This document shows positions 8,460 to 17,073 of a DNA stretch of 64,000 nt, in pieces (position 1 is the stretch's first letter; each line of letters begins with the position of its first letter). A model generated the notes under the pieces. It had not been told where the DNA came from and did not search any database. It worked only from the letters and a program-made list of their open reading frames with translations. A program made the position numbers and the translations under genes. Source of the stretch: Burkholderia contaminans (GTDB taxonomy: Bacteria > Pseudomonadota > Gammaproteobacteria > Burkholderiales > Burkholderiaceae). Location: the NCBI RefSeq assembly GCF_029633825.1, contig NZ_CP090641.1, positions 1,860,001 through 1,924,000 of the forward strand, written 5' to 3'.

Positions 8460-8837
8460 ATGCAGATGAAAATGACGAAGCGCATCGCGATCGCGATGCT
8501 CGCGATCGGCGCGTGCGTGGGCACGAACGGTGCGTACGCAAAAAGCGCGGTGGATTGCACAAAGCTCAATACCGCAACGAGCGGCCCGGAGGACAACTTC
8601 CGGCCGCCGGCTTCAGGCACGGTCATCGGCGCGGGGCGCGCGTACTTCTACTCGGCGCCCGATGCGCAATGCATGACGAAGCGGACCTTCATCGTTCCCG
8701 GCGATTCGGTGACCGTCTACAAGTCTCACGGGCGCTGGTACAACATCATGTACATCAACGGCAAGACCGGCGAAGACTTCGAAGGCTGGGTCGAGCTGGG
8801 CCGCGTGCGCCTGGACGGTCAATACGGCGCGCAGTAA
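8460..8837 (+). CDS. Small exported protein, SH3-like fold
   Basis: A 125-residue protein with a clear Sec signal peptide (KRIAIAMLAIGACVGTNGAYA). The mature part has features of a bacterial SH3-like domain: VIGAGRAYFYSAPDAQC, FIVPGDSVTVYKSHGRWYNIMYIN and GWVELGRVRLDGQ. Two cysteines in the mature chain could form a disulfide. Three in-frame ATGs (8460, 8466, 8472) precede the signal and none has a strong ribosome site, so the exact start is open. Proteins of this type often bind cell-wall material, but the ligand is unknown. It is convergent with the EAL gene. Confidence 0.75.
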   Translation: MQMKMTKRIAIAMLAIGACVGTNGAYAKSAVDCTKLNTATSGPEDNFRPPASGTVIGAGRAYFYSAPDAQCMTKRTFIVPGDSVTVYKSHGRWYNIMYINGKTGEDFEGWVELGRVRLDGQYGAQ

Positions 8838-8869
8838 TCGTCGGCGTGCAGGGGGCGGCGGCAACGCCG

Positions 8870-10444
8870 CTACACCGACACCCACGCACGATCCTGCTTC
8901 AAATGCTCCACCCGCTGCGGCCGCTGATACAGATAGCCCTGCGCATACTGAATCCCGACCGCATGCAGCGCGCGATGCTGTACTTCGGTCTCCACACCTT
9001 CCGCGATGATCTTCAGGTCGTAGTGGTGCGCAACGGACGCGATCCCCTCGATCAACCCGGCACTCCCGCCGTTCAGTTGCGAGACGAACTGGCGATCGAT
9101 CTTCACGTAGTCGAACGGAAAGCGCGACAGCATGTCGAGATTGCTGTGATGCGTGCCGAAATCGTCGATCGCGAACTTTGCGCCTTTCGCTCGTAGTGCA
9201 TGGAACATCGCGGTGGTCCGCGCATTCTTCTCGAGCAGGATGCGCTCGGTCACTTCGAGCACCAGCGTAAAGCCGGGTGGCAGCGCGCGGATCGCCTCGT
9301 CGACGACGGATACGAATCGCGTACGCTCGAGATCCTTCGGCGCGATGTTGATTGCGATGCGCAGCGGCACGCATGGCGTCAGCGCGGACAGTTCCGACAC
9401 GGCTGTCCGCAGCACGAATTCGGTCACTTTCGGCAGCACCGCGCTCGACTCGACCTGCGGGATGAACACGGCCGGGCTGATGGCCCCCCACTTGGGATGC
9501 TGCCAGCGCAGCAGCGCCTCGACGCCGACGGTCCTGCGCGTTTCGACATCGACGATCGGCTGGTACACGACATGGAGTTCGTCGCGCCTGAGTGCATTGC
9601 GCACCGCCTTCAGCAACAGCCGGCGCGGCGCCATCGCGAGCAGGTAGGCCACCATCACGAGGCCGTCCGCCAGCAGCACGATCGTGATGCCGATCATCCG
9701 ATAGTGCTGCCGGACCTGCGACGCATACTGCGCGGATGCGGCAACCCGCACCGTGAACGGCCAGCGGGGCGACACGATCGTGCTCCCGCCCGCGGGTTCC
9801 GTGGCCGACTCCGGCGTGAACTTCCCGCGTTGATCGAGATGGCCCGAACCCGCGATCGACAGCGTCGCGGTTTCCGTCCCGTAGCGGGCGCCGTGCGCGA
9901 GCGCGTCGGCCACGTAGTCGCCTTCGATCAGGTAGAGCACACCCGCGCCGGGTGCGGTCGCGTAAAACACGGGCAACACAGGGATGCCTTGCTGGAACGG
10001 CGTCTGGCGCAGCAGCGTGACGAGCGTCGAGCCCGGTTCCGGCTCATGGGTATACGCGCCGAGCGGCAGGTCGATCGCCCCCAGCGCCGACGAGCACATG
10101 ACACGGCCCTCGTGCACCAGCGCGACGGCGCGCAGATAGCGCAGGCGCGTGCCGATCTCGGCGAGCGTCCGGAATACCGCCGGGCATGGCCGCCCGACGA
10201 GCGCGGTCAGTTCGTCCACATGCCGCAGGCGCGCACCGTCCAGGATGCGGTCCACCGAGGCCACGATGTCGTCCGCGATGACGCGTTCATGCTCGGTGAC
10301 GGTATCGCGCGCATAGCGGTCGGCAAGCGCGATCGCGAATGCCGGCACGAGCACGCAAACGATTACGGCGGCGAAAAAGGCGATCCGCGGCCATGCGCCG
10401 CTGCGCTGGAAAACGGCCTTCGAACCTGGCGTGAACGCTGACAT
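8870..10444 (-). CDS. Membrane c-di-GMP phosphodiesterase, CSS-motif sensor plus EAL domain
   Basis: A 524-residue protein. Residues ~17-40 form a membrane helix. A periplasmic region carries the CSS motif (GRVMCSSALG) and an upstream cysteine (GRPCPAVFR). A second helix lies near residue 250, followed by a complete EAL domain: VEALLRWQHPKWG, AINIAPKDL, LEVTERILLE, IDDFGTHHSN, VKIDRQFV, IIAEGVET and AQGYLYQRP. The metal and catalytic residues are present, so it should hydrolyse c-di-GMP. CSS-EAL proteins are controlled by periplasmic disulfide state. Start MSAFTPG is preferred over an earlier in-frame start. The protein could tune the exopolysaccharide and lectin functions encoded further along, but that is inference. 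Confidence 0.93.
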   Translation of the reverse strand: MSAFTPGSKAVFQRSGAWPRIAFFAAVIVCVLVPAFAIALADRYARDTVTEHERVIADDIVASVDRILDGARLRHVDELTALVGRPCPAVFRTLAEIGTRLRYLRAVALVHEGRVMCSSALGAIDLPLGAYTHEPEPGSTLVTLLRQTPFQQGIPVLPVFYATAPGAGVLYLIEGDYVADALAHGARYGTETATLSIAGSGHLDQRGKFTPESATEPAGGSTIVSPRWPFTVRVAASAQYASQVRQHYRMIGITIVLLADGLVMVAYLLAMAPRRLLLKAVRNALRRDELHVVYQPIVDVETRRTVGVEALLRWQHPKWGAISPAVFIPQVESSAVLPKVTEFVLRTAVSELSALTPCVPLRIAINIAPKDLERTRFVSVVDEAIRALPPGFTLVLEVTERILLEKNARTTAMFHALRAKGAKFAIDDFGTHHSNLDMLSRFPFDYVKIDRQFVSQLNGGSAGLIEGIASVAHHYDLKIIAEGVETEVQHRALHAVGIQYAQGYLYQRPQRVEHLKQDRAWVSV

Positions 10445-10658
10445 TCCCGCGGTCGCCTTTGGTGTCGTGTGTATGGAGAGGCGAGTCGAACCGGTCGATA
10501 CACCCACGGCGCGCATGCGTCATGCCGGGTTCGGGTCATGCGCCGTGCGTGCCGGTATCACAATGCGATCGATGCTACCCGTCGCAATCGGCCAATCAAT
10601 CCGGGACTTGCCTCTGTGAACATGTGCATGTGGCGCATGTATATGGACGTAGCCCCCG

Positions 10659-10691
10659 AAAAAACCCCGGCCGCATGGTCTTGCGGCCGGG
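10659..10691 (-). terminator. Rho-independent terminator, minus strand
   Basis: A ten-pair stem (CCCGGCCGCA / TGCGGCCGGG) with a six-base loop, followed on the minus strand by G and six T residues. It has no protein gene immediately upstream, which supports a small transcript. Confidence 0.75.
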
Positions 10692-10728
10692 ACGAAAAAA
10701 CACCGTCTCTTTGGCACGAGGATGGTGC
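10659..10728 (-). ncRNA. Candidate small RNA (or short terminated leader), about 70 nt
   Basis: On the minus strand a sigma70-like promoter is followed after ~65-70 bases by a strong intrinsic terminator, with no open frame between them. The predicted transcript has a 5' stem (CACC/GGTG with GA-rich flanks, about 10700-10727) and a 3' GC stem with a U6 tail. It could be an independent sRNA, or the terminated leader of the EAL gene 215 bp downstream. I see no c-di-GMP riboswitch core in it. Confidence 0.5.
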
Positions 10729-10734
10729 GCGGCA

Positions 10735-10762
10735 AGTATAAGATGTGACGAGAGATTGTGAA
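10735..10762 (-). promoter_or_regulatory. Sigma70-like promoter for the candidate sRNA
   Basis: On the minus strand, -35 TTCACA (10757-10762) and -10 TATACT (10735-10740) are separated by 16 bases in an AT-rich patch. The predicted transcription start is about 10728. Confidence 0.5.
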
Positions 10763-10905
10763 ATATTGTTATTCAAAAATTGGTGTTGTTTTGTCATTGT
10801 GTCTCGAAATGAAACATTCTTTCGGGATGCTGTCTTTGTCGACTTGCCGGCGGCGTTCGCGCGGTTGCTGCGCGGTGCGGTCGCGTCTCTCGCTGATGGT
10901 CCGGA

Positions 10906-11202
10906 ATGAAAGAAAATGCCGTGCCGACGGTCATCGTGACCGATGGTGCCGCCGCAACCGACGGCGGCTCGCTGTGGATCCGGATTGCCGTGAACGGGCA
11001 AGCCCGCGACTACTCACTCGACCGCGCGCTCGCGTCGCGCGGTACGCCGCGCTACGACACCCTCAGCGGCACACATGGGCCGCTTTCGAAAGGTGATCGA
11101 AAGGAATTGCTCGCGCTGCTGCGCAGCATTGCCGACCCTGCGATGTGGGCGGGCATGGTCGGCACGTTCATCCAGGTGCTGCAGGCGTCGGAAGACGCGT
11201 GA
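10906..11202 (+). CDS. Conserved-looking hypothetical protein, 98 aa
   Basis: A small soluble protein with no signal peptide and no family I recognise. It has a strand-rich N-terminal part (VPTVIVTDGAAATDGGSLWIRIAVNGQARDYSLDRALAS) and a helical C-terminal part (DRKELLALLRSIADPAMWAGMVGTFIQVLQ). Codon use is fully Burkholderia-like and competing frames are poor, which argues for a real gene. It stands alone between the candidate sRNA promoter and a convergent exported protein. Confidence 0.6.
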   Translation: MKENAVPTVIVTDGAAATDGGSLWIRIAVNGQARDYSLDRALASRGTPRYDTLSGTHGPLSKGDRKELLALLRSIADPAMWAGMVGTFIQVLQASEDA

Positions 11203-11237
11203 ACGACGCGGGGCCGGCGCGTCGCGCGGGCCGCGAT

Positions 11238-11543
11238 TCAGAAATCGTTGCGCATCTTGCGAAGCAGGTCACCGCCCGACTGATGCGTATCCACCGCGGT
11301 GAGCACATCGGTCAGGAACCACGGCAGGTTCAGTTGCGTATTGGAATCGCTGACGCATACGCGGATCGGCGGGGCCTTCGACGGCGAGCGGGCATCGGGC
11401 GCGGCGTCGCGGGACGGCACGCAGTTTTTTGCGTGCGCTTGAACGGGCGCGGGCCCGGCGCTGCCGGACGGCGCCCCGGCGGCGGCCGGCAAGCTGAAGG
11501 CGGCCAGCAGGGTCAGGACAGCGATAGCAGCAGCGCGTTTCAT
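11238..11543 (-). CDS. Small exported hypothetical protein
   Basis: A 101-residue protein starting MKRAAAIAVLTLLAAFSLPAAAGAP, a clean signal peptide, with GGAG eight bases before the ATG. The mature part has two cysteines (KNCVPSRD, IRVCVSDS) and ends in NLPWFLTDVLTAVDTHQSGGDLLRKMRNDF. No family is recognised; it is probably periplasmic. It lies directly downstream (75 bp) of the AraC regulator gene on the same strand and could be cotranscribed with it. Confidence 0.7.
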   Translation of the reverse strand: MKRAAAIAVLTLLAAFSLPAAAGAPSGSAGPAPVQAHAKNCVPSRDAAPDARSPSKAPPIRVCVSDSNTQLNLPWFLTDVLTAVDTHQSGGDLLRKMRNDF

Positions 11544-11617
11544 GGGATTCTCCGGCGATGCTCGTTCGACCGCGCGGGCGGACGCGAGTTCGTCGGCGAC
11601 ACGCCTGCGCGCCTCGC

Positions 11618-12664
11618 TCAACCGCGCGCGACGTTCGCGGCCCGCGCCGGTTGCCGGCTGCGCCACTGTTGCGGCGATTCGCCGGTCCAGCGCCGGAAGG
11701 CGCGCGTAAAGGCGCTGTGTTCCGAATAGCCGAGCAACCACGCGACTTCCGCGAGCGTCAGGCGCGGATCGTTCAGGTGGTCGATCGCGAGCCGCCGCCG
11801 CGTGTCCTCGCGCAGTATCCGGAAGTTGAGCCCGAGTTCGGCGAGGCGCCGATGCAGCGTGCGCGACGACACATGCAGGTCGGCGGCGATCTGTTCGAGG
11901 CTCGCTTCGCCTTGCGTCAGCAGGCGCGCGACGGCTTCGCGCACCGACTGTTCGAGATCGTCCGTCTGCCGCAGCTCGGCAAGCAGCGCGCTCGCCTGGC
12001 GTTCCATCATCTGCAGCAGCGCGTCATCCGGCTGGCGCAGCGGCTGCATGAGCAGGTGCAGCGGGAACGCGAGGCGGTTCACCGGCTGGCCGAATCGCAC
12101 CGGGCAGCCGAAATAGTCGATGTACGGTTGCTCGTCGCCGGGCGACGGATGCACGAAGCAGACCTCGTCGGGCCCGTGATGCGTACCGGTGATGTTGCGC
12201 GCGAACTGGACGATGGCCGTCAGCGCGACTTCGTCGACGAGCGGGCCGAGCGGCTCGGGCGCGTCGTGCCATTCGATCGCGACCGACGTCGCCTCGACCC
12301 GCACTTCCATGCGCGCGACGTTCGCGATCAGGTGTTCGTACTGCTGCCAGCGTGCGAGTGCGGCGCCGGCATCGCGGCACGCATGCAACGCGTAGCCGAG
12401 CGCACCGAGATGGGCGGGCGTGATTCGCTGGCCGACGTGCAGGCCGAGCAGCGGATCGTCGAGCGCGCGCATCGCGCATTCGAGCAGGCGCCGCCAGTGG
12501 GCGCTCGCATACAGCGTGAGCCCGCGATCGTCCTCGGGTGGCCGCGCCTCGCCCAGCACGCGCGCGGCATCCTTGCCCTGCTCGGACAGATAGTCGAACA
12601 ACAGCCGCACGTAGGTGCTCGAGTAGTAGACGCGCTGCGTCGATAGCGGGGAGGCGGCGGGCAT
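11618..12664 (-). CDS. AraC-family regulator of the OruR/ArgR-like type
   Basis: A 348-residue protein. The N-terminal two-thirds is the AraC 'arabinose-binding' type domain of the OruR group (LLFDYLSEQGKDAARVLGE; LGLHVGQRITPAHLGALGYALHAC). The C-terminal ~100 residues form two HTHs (ASLEQIAADLHVSSRTLHRRLAELG; LTLAEVAWLLGYSEHSAFTRAFRRWTG). The start MPAASPLSTQRVYYSS is chosen because residues upstream in the open frame are unlike the family. It is divergent from the hydroxylase at 12759, a probable target. Confidence 0.92.
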   Translation of the reverse strand: MPAASPLSTQRVYYSSTYVRLLFDYLSEQGKDAARVLGEARPPEDDRGLTLYASAHWRRLLECAMRALDDPLLGLHVGQRITPAHLGALGYALHACRDAGAALARWQQYEHLIANVARMEVRVEATSVAIEWHDAPEPLGPLVDEVALTAIVQFARNITGTHHGPDEVCFVHPSPGDEQPYIDYFGCPVRFGQPVNRLAFPLHLLMQPLRQPDDALLQMMERQASALLAELRQTDDLEQSVREAVARLLTQGEASLEQIAADLHVSSRTLHRRLAELGLNFRILREDTRRRLAIDHLNDPRLTLAEVAWLLGYSEHSAFTRAFRRWTGESPQQWRSRQPARAANVARG

Positions 12665-12758
12665 GGCGGAAAGTGTCAAGTAATCGTCGGCAAGTGTCAA
12701 CGCGGAGCGACCCGTGCGCGACCATACTGCCGGGCAGTTCTTGATCGAGGCCGCGAAC

Positions 12759-13778
12759 ATGCCGACCGAGTTGATGACGTGGCTCCATGCGTTCCTGGGT
12801 AACGACGTGGACTGGAAGCAGGTGCTGCTGATCGGCATGACACCGGTCTTCCTGATCGCGTTCGCGATCGAATATGCGGTGATGACCGGGCGCGGCCGCC
12901 GCGAGCCGTTTCGCTGGAAGGAGATCGTCGCGAACCTGTCGCTCGGCGCCGGCTATCAGGTGGCCGAGACCGTGATGGGGCTCCTGTTCACGGGTGCGAT
13001 CTTTGCGTGGGTCTATAGGCACCGGCTCTTCGACGTGCCGGTGAACGGCTTCACGATCGTGCCGATCTTCGTCGTCGTCGAGTTCTGCTACTACTGGTTT
13101 CATCGCACGTCGCATCGCGTGCGCTGGTTCTGGGCCGCGCACGTGCCGCATCACAGCGGCGAAGTGATGAACTTCACGACCGCGATGCGGCAGTCGCTGC
13201 TGAATGCGTTCGTGGGCGTGTTCGTGTTCTACCTGCCGCCGGTGTGGCTCGGGATCCCGCCAGCCGTCGTGCTGTTCCTGCTCGCGGTCGATCTCGCGTA
13301 CCAGTACTTCGTGCATACCGAAGCGATCGGGCGGCTGCCGCGCTGGTTCGAGTACGTGTTCGATACGCCGTCGAACCATCGTGCGCATCACGGCCGCAAT
13401 CCGCGTTACATCGACAGGAACTACGGCGGCGTGCTGATCATCTTCGATCGCCTGTTCGGCACGTATGTCGAGGAAACGGAGCCGGTCGATTACGGGATCA
13501 CGCAGCAGATTCGTTCGTACAACTTCCTGGTGCTGAACCTGCACGAATTCGTCGACATGTGGCGCGACGTATTCGCACCCGGGCCCGTCCTGCAGCGGCT
13601 GAAACACCTGTGGATGCCGCCCGAATGGGAGCGGCCGGGGCATCGGCCGATTCATACGTGGAGTGTCGAGCGCAAGGGTGAGGACGCGATTCCGACCGCG
13701 TCGCTTGCCGTGCCTGACGAGGGTGCGTCGCCGCCAGGGCGCAAGATCGTACAAGCCACGCGTACTCGCTCGAGCTAA
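12759..13778 (+). CDS. Fatty acid hydroxylase/sterol desaturase family membrane protein
   Basis: A 339-residue integral membrane di-iron enzyme. The histidine clusters of the superfamily are visible: HRTSH and HVPHHS near residues 110-130, and NHRAHHG near residue 210, with FVHTEAIG between them. Hydrophobic segments flank the clusters (LLIGMTPVFLIAFAIEYAV; GFTIVPIFVVVEFCYYWF; LLNAFVGVFVFYLPPVWL). The reaction is O2-dependent hydroxylation or desaturation of a lipid; the substrate is unknown. Start MPTELMTW has a GAGG upstream. It is divergent from the AraC regulator, which probably controls it. Confidence 0.9.
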   Translation: MPTELMTWLHAFLGNDVDWKQVLLIGMTPVFLIAFAIEYAVMTGRGRREPFRWKEIVANLSLGAGYQVAETVMGLLFTGAIFAWVYRHRLFDVPVNGFTIVPIFVVVEFCYYWFHRTSHRVRWFWAAHVPHHSGEVMNFTTAMRQSLLNAFVGVFVFYLPPVWLGIPPAVVLFLLAVDLAYQYFVHTEAIGRLPRWFEYVFDTPSNHRAHHGRNPRYIDRNYGGVLIIFDRLFGTYVEETEPVDYGITQQIRSYNFLVLNLHEFVDMWRDVFAPGPVLQRLKHLWMPPEWERPGHRPIHTWSVERKGEDAIPTASLAVPDEGASPPGRKIVQATRTRSS

Positions 13779-13814
13779 CCTGCGTGCTTTCCTCGGCGAA
13801 AGGCATGGCGGGTA

Positions 13815-14495
13815 ATGACGAAGAAAGTTTTCTGGGACGATCCTTACCTGACCACGCTGGATACCGTCGTCAGCCACGTCGATGGCGATCGCGTGCGGGT
13901 GGACGCCACCGTCTTCTTTGCGTTTTCGGGCGGCCAGGAAAGCGATGCGGGGTTGCTCGGCGGCTATCCGGTCATCCAGGCGGAAAAGCAGGGCCTCGAC
14001 ATCGTCTATACGCTGCCGCACGATCATGCGCTGAGCGTCGGCGATCGCGTGACCTGGCGCATCGACTGGGCACGGCGGTACCGGCTGATGCGTCTGCACT
14101 TCGCGGCCGAAATGGTGCTGCAGCTCGTCTACCGGCTCAGGCCCGGCATCGAGCGCATCGGCGCGCATATCGGGCAGGACAAGGCGCGCATCGACTTCGC
14201 GAGCGACACGAGCGTGGCGCCGCTGTTGCCCGGGATCGAATCGGCAGCGGCCGACCTGTCGAAGCGCGACCTGCGCATCGTGACCGATTTCAGCGATGTC
14301 GACGCGCAACGCCGGTTCTGGACGGTCGACGGCTTCGCGACGATGGCGTGCGGCGGCACGCATCCGGCGTCGACCGGCGAGGTCGGCATGCTGACGCTCA
14401 GGCGCAGGAATACCGGGAAGGGCAAGGAGCGGATCGAGGTGATGCTGGTCGAGCCGGAGGTGGCCGGCGGGCAGCGGGGCGAGCGGGTTGCATAA
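13815..14495 (+). CDS. AlaX-like alanyl-tRNA editing domain protein
   Basis: A 226-residue free-standing homologue of the alanyl-tRNA synthetase editing domain, with FFAFSGGQESDAG (the family's GGQ segment), VTWRIDWARRYRLMRLHFAAE and the C-terminal zinc/catalytic motif CGGTHPASTGEVG. Such proteins hydrolyse mis-acylated Ser- or Gly-tRNA(Ala). The usual HxxxH zinc motif here reads HFAAE, so the second histidine is replaced by glutamate, while CxxxH is intact. This may alter metal binding or define a subfamily. It begins 36 bp after the hydroxylase gene and may be cotranscribed. Confidence 0.85.
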   Translation: MTKKVFWDDPYLTTLDTVVSHVDGDRVRVDATVFFAFSGGQESDAGLLGGYPVIQAEKQGLDIVYTLPHDHALSVGDRVTWRIDWARRYRLMRLHFAAEMVLQLVYRLRPGIERIGAHIGQDKARIDFASDTSVAPLLPGIESAAADLSKRDLRIVTDFSDVDAQRRFWTVDGFATMACGGTHPASTGEVGMLTLRRRNTGKGKERIEVMLVEPEVAGGQRGERVA

Positions 14496-14513
14496 CCCGG
14501 TGCCCGCGTCACT

Positions 14514-16133
14514 TCACTGATACCCGTAACACTGCTTCAACCCCGCATAGTCGTAGAAGTGGCTGCCCGGCGCGATCTTCGCGCCGTCGCACGCGGCCTG
14601 GAAATCCGTTTCGCGCTCGTTGTACAGCATCTTCACGATGAGCCGCGAGCCATTGCGATAGACATCCCACTGCATGTTCGCGGCCATCGGCGACACCTGA
14701 TCGCCGCGCCACGGATTGTTCGCGTACGTGTACGTCTGCGCCTGCGGCGTCGGTACGAACACGTTCTTCAGGTTCATGATCGACGCGAACGGAATCACGA
14801 TCTCCGCATGCGTGAAGCGCAGCTTCGCGGCGCGGGTCAGGTCGCCGCGCGCGATCGCGTCGACTTCGCCGAAGAAATCGTCCTGCAGCACCTTCGCCAT
14901 CCGGTACGTGACGGGGTTCGCTTCCTGGATGCCGGGCCCCTTCTGGTAGTAGTCCTCGGCATCCTGCAGATACGCGAGGTACTGCGCCTGCTCCGCGCCG
15001 ATGTACTTCTCCATCGTGACGCCGCCGGTCTCCGCCGTCATTGCGGGCGCGACCTGCAGCAGGTTGTACAGCACGCTTACCGCATCGACGGCCGTCGCGA
15101 TCTTCGTCTTGCCGTCGCCCTTCAGCGTGTTGGTGAACTTGCCGTCCGCCGACGTGAATGCATAGGTGCCCGTGTTCGCGAACGTGTAGCCGTCGGCGCC
15201 GAGCTTTGCGAGGAAGGCCTGCGAAACGAGTGCGGACAGTACAGTTTGCGCGACGTCGGCCGCCTGCGGCGCGGCCTTGATCGCGTTGAGTTTCGCAGTC
15301 ACCGCCGCGTCGTTCGAATAGGCCTGGTATGCCTGGCTCGCCTGGTAGGTCGCGTAGTACGGATTGCCCGTATCGGCCACGAGATCGGTGGCAGGCTTCA
15401 GCGAGTGGAAATACAGCAGGAAGCGGTTGGTGCCGGCCGGCTGCGCAACCGGCGCGTTCGCGGGATAGCCGGACGGCGCGGCGGGCAGCATGATCGCCGT
15501 GGCCAGCGCAGGCTGCGCGGCCACGAGCGACGCGGAGAAATACGTCGAGCTGTCGACCGCGCGGTCCTGGCCCGAGTTCACGACGACGACTTGCCGGTTG
15601 CCGGCCGCGAACAGTGCGGGCAGCCGCTGCGCGAGCCGCGCGGCGAGTTGCTGGTGTTCGCGGATGCCGGTTTGCGTGAGGTTGCCGTACCCCGGTGTCG
15701 AGATGCCCGCGACGCCATACCCGAGCAGCGCGTTGGCCTTCATCATCGCGTACGTGTCGGCCTTGAGCTGGGCACCGAGCGCGGTCAGCGCGCCGTCGGC
15801 CTCGGCCTTGACCAGCATCGCGTAGATCGCGCCGTCGTACTTGAAGCCCGACAATCCACGCGAGCCGTGCCGCGCGACGAGTTCAGCATAGACTGGCGCG
15901 TAGCCGGCGGGTGGCGCTTCGTACGTCGCGGCGTCCTGCTGCGGGCGGTACGGCGTCTTCGTCTGGTAGTAAGTCGCGGGTGTCGGCTTGGGTTGAGGCT
16001 GCGGTTGCGGTGCGGGCGTCGAACCGCTGTTGTCGGCCGCGGCCGCGGGCGGTGTCGAGTCGTCCCCGCCGCAGGCAGCGAGCAGCAGGCAGGTAATCGC
16101 GAGGGCGGTGGCGGTGCGGATCGGGCGTGTCAT
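14514..16133 (-). CDS. Histidine acid phosphatase-type lipoprotein
   Basis: A 539-residue protein with a lipoprotein signal peptide (ALAITCLLLAACGG, lipobox before Cys) and a long Pro/Gln/Ser linker (residues ~25-55). The catalytic histidine motif ARHGSRG lies near residue 88 and the second conserved motif THAEIV near residue 450, as in the two-motif acid phosphatase branch (phytase, acid phosphatase, MINPP-like). It should remove phosphate from organic phosphoesters in the periplasm or at the outer membrane. ATG 16133 is preferred over a TTG four codons earlier. It is convergent with the AlaX-like gene, only 18 bp apart. Confidence 0.9.
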   Translation of the reverse strand: MTRPIRTATALAITCLLLAACGGDDSTPPAAAADNSGSTPAPQPQPQPKPTPATYYQTKTPYRPQQDAATYEAPPAGYAPVYAELVARHGSRGLSGFKYDGAIYAMLVKAEADGALTALGAQLKADTYAMMKANALLGYGVAGISTPGYGNLTQTGIREHQQLAARLAQRLPALFAAGNRQVVVVNSGQDRAVDSSTYFSASLVAAQPALATAIMLPAAPSGYPANAPVAQPAGTNRFLLYFHSLKPATDLVADTGNPYYATYQASQAYQAYSNDAAVTAKLNAIKAAPQAADVAQTVLSALVSQAFLAKLGADGYTFANTGTYAFTSADGKFTNTLKGDGKTKIATAVDAVSVLYNLLQVAPAMTAETGGVTMEKYIGAEQAQYLAYLQDAEDYYQKGPGIQEANPVTYRMAKVLQDDFFGEVDAIARGDLTRAAKLRFTHAEIVIPFASIMNLKNVFVPTPQAQTYTYANNPWRGDQVSPMAANMQWDVYRNGSRLIVKMLYNERETDFQAACDGAKIAPGSHFYDYAGLKQCYGYQ

Positions 16134-16312
16134 CGTGGCGGGCAACGGGCGGGACGATGCGGGTTCGCGTCGTCCCGTCTCCGGGAGTGATCGGTCAAGC
16201 CCGGAAGTGTTGCAAGCGACTTTGACAGCAGAATGTCAGGATTCGGTCGGGCAATCGTCGGATTGCCGCCGAGTCGCGCATGGCCGGCCACCGCCGGCCC
16301 GTGTGCCGGCGT

Positions 16313-16747
16313 TCAGTGCAGGCCGGCCGATGCGATCGAGCGCACGGTGTCGGTGATGTTCACGCAGCGCGACAGGCCGAAATGCTCGGCTTCACGGCGC
16401 TCCGGTTCGCTGCTCGCAATGGCCACCGCGCGTTCGGGCGGCACGCCGAGTGCCTGCAGCGCGACGTCGAACGGATGCTGGTTCGATCGGGAGTCCTGCT
16501 GATTGGCGTCCGTGACGACGACCGAGAAGCGGTCGAGGTTCGCGCGACCGAACTGGCCTTCGAACATGTCGCTGAGCCGTGCAGCCGGCAGCGTCGTGAC
16601 GAGACCGAGTCGATATCCTTCTTCCGATGCCCGGTCGAGCCACTGGATGATCGCGTCGCGTTGATGGCGCGATTCATGCGAATCCGGTGTTGCTTCGATT
16701 TGCGCGAACGCTGCGTCGAGACGGGTGACGATGGCTTCGATAACCAC
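16313..16747 (-). CDS. HAD-like protein lacking the nucleophile motif
   Basis: A 144-residue protein resembling the C-terminal two-thirds of a HAD hydrolase: motif II-like LGLVTTLPAARLSDMFEGQFG, a NQHPFDVALQALGVPPERAVAI stretch where the Lys of motif III is missing, and SSEPERREAEHFGL in place of the usual GDSxxD. The N-terminal DxDGT nucleophile motif is absent. GTG 16747 is supported by AGAGGAA nine bases upstream, so it looks translated rather than merely decayed. It may be a non-catalytic binding protein. Confidence 0.65.
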   Translation of the reverse strand: MVIEAIVTRLDAAFAQIEATPDSHESRHQRDAIIQWLDRASEEGYRLGLVTTLPAARLSDMFEGQFGRANLDRFSVVVTDANQQDSRSNQHPFDVALQALGVPPERAVAIASSEPERREAEHFGLSRCVNITDTVRSIASAGLH

Positions 16748-17004
16748 GGTGATTCCTCTTCAGAAACGTGATGATCCGTTCGCCGACGGGAATGCCACAC
16801 ACCTTAGCGTCGATCCGGAAATCGCGACCAATTAATATTTATATCCGACCCATACGATTTCGCTAATGAATGGGGCGGCGAGCCAATGTGGGCGCGGGAT
16901 GCGTGTCGCACCGCTGGTTCCGCGCGAATCGCATCGTATCGATGGCCTTCGATGTGATGCACCAGATTCGCGCACGCCATGAATGCGCCGCGCATGTGCA
17001 TATG

Positions 17005-17044
17005 AAAAAACGGCATATCGAGCGGTGCACGCCCGATATGCCGT
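17005..17044 (-). terminator. Rho-independent terminator of ndh
   Basis: An eleven-pair stem, ACGGCATATCG (17010-17020) with CGATATGCCGT (17034-17044), followed on the minus strand by six T residues. It lies 30 bp after the ndh stop. Confidence 0.85.
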
Positions 17045-17073
17045 CTTCCGATGCCGCGTGTGAATCGACGTGA

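Noticed and set aside
10659..10735. c-di-GMP riboswitch in the leader of the EAL gene
   Set aside because: The short transcript lacks the conserved GEMM core; only two simple stems are visible.
12024..14363. 779-residue minus-strand open frame
   Set aside because: It is antisense to the hydroxylase and AlaX genes and overlaps the AraC gene in another frame. The Arg/His/Gln-rich, low-complexity translation is typical of GC-rich shadow frames.
14559..16190. 543-residue plus-strand frame opposite the acid phosphatase
   Set aside because: Arg/Val-rich shadow of a gene with clear signal peptide and RHG motif on the other strand.
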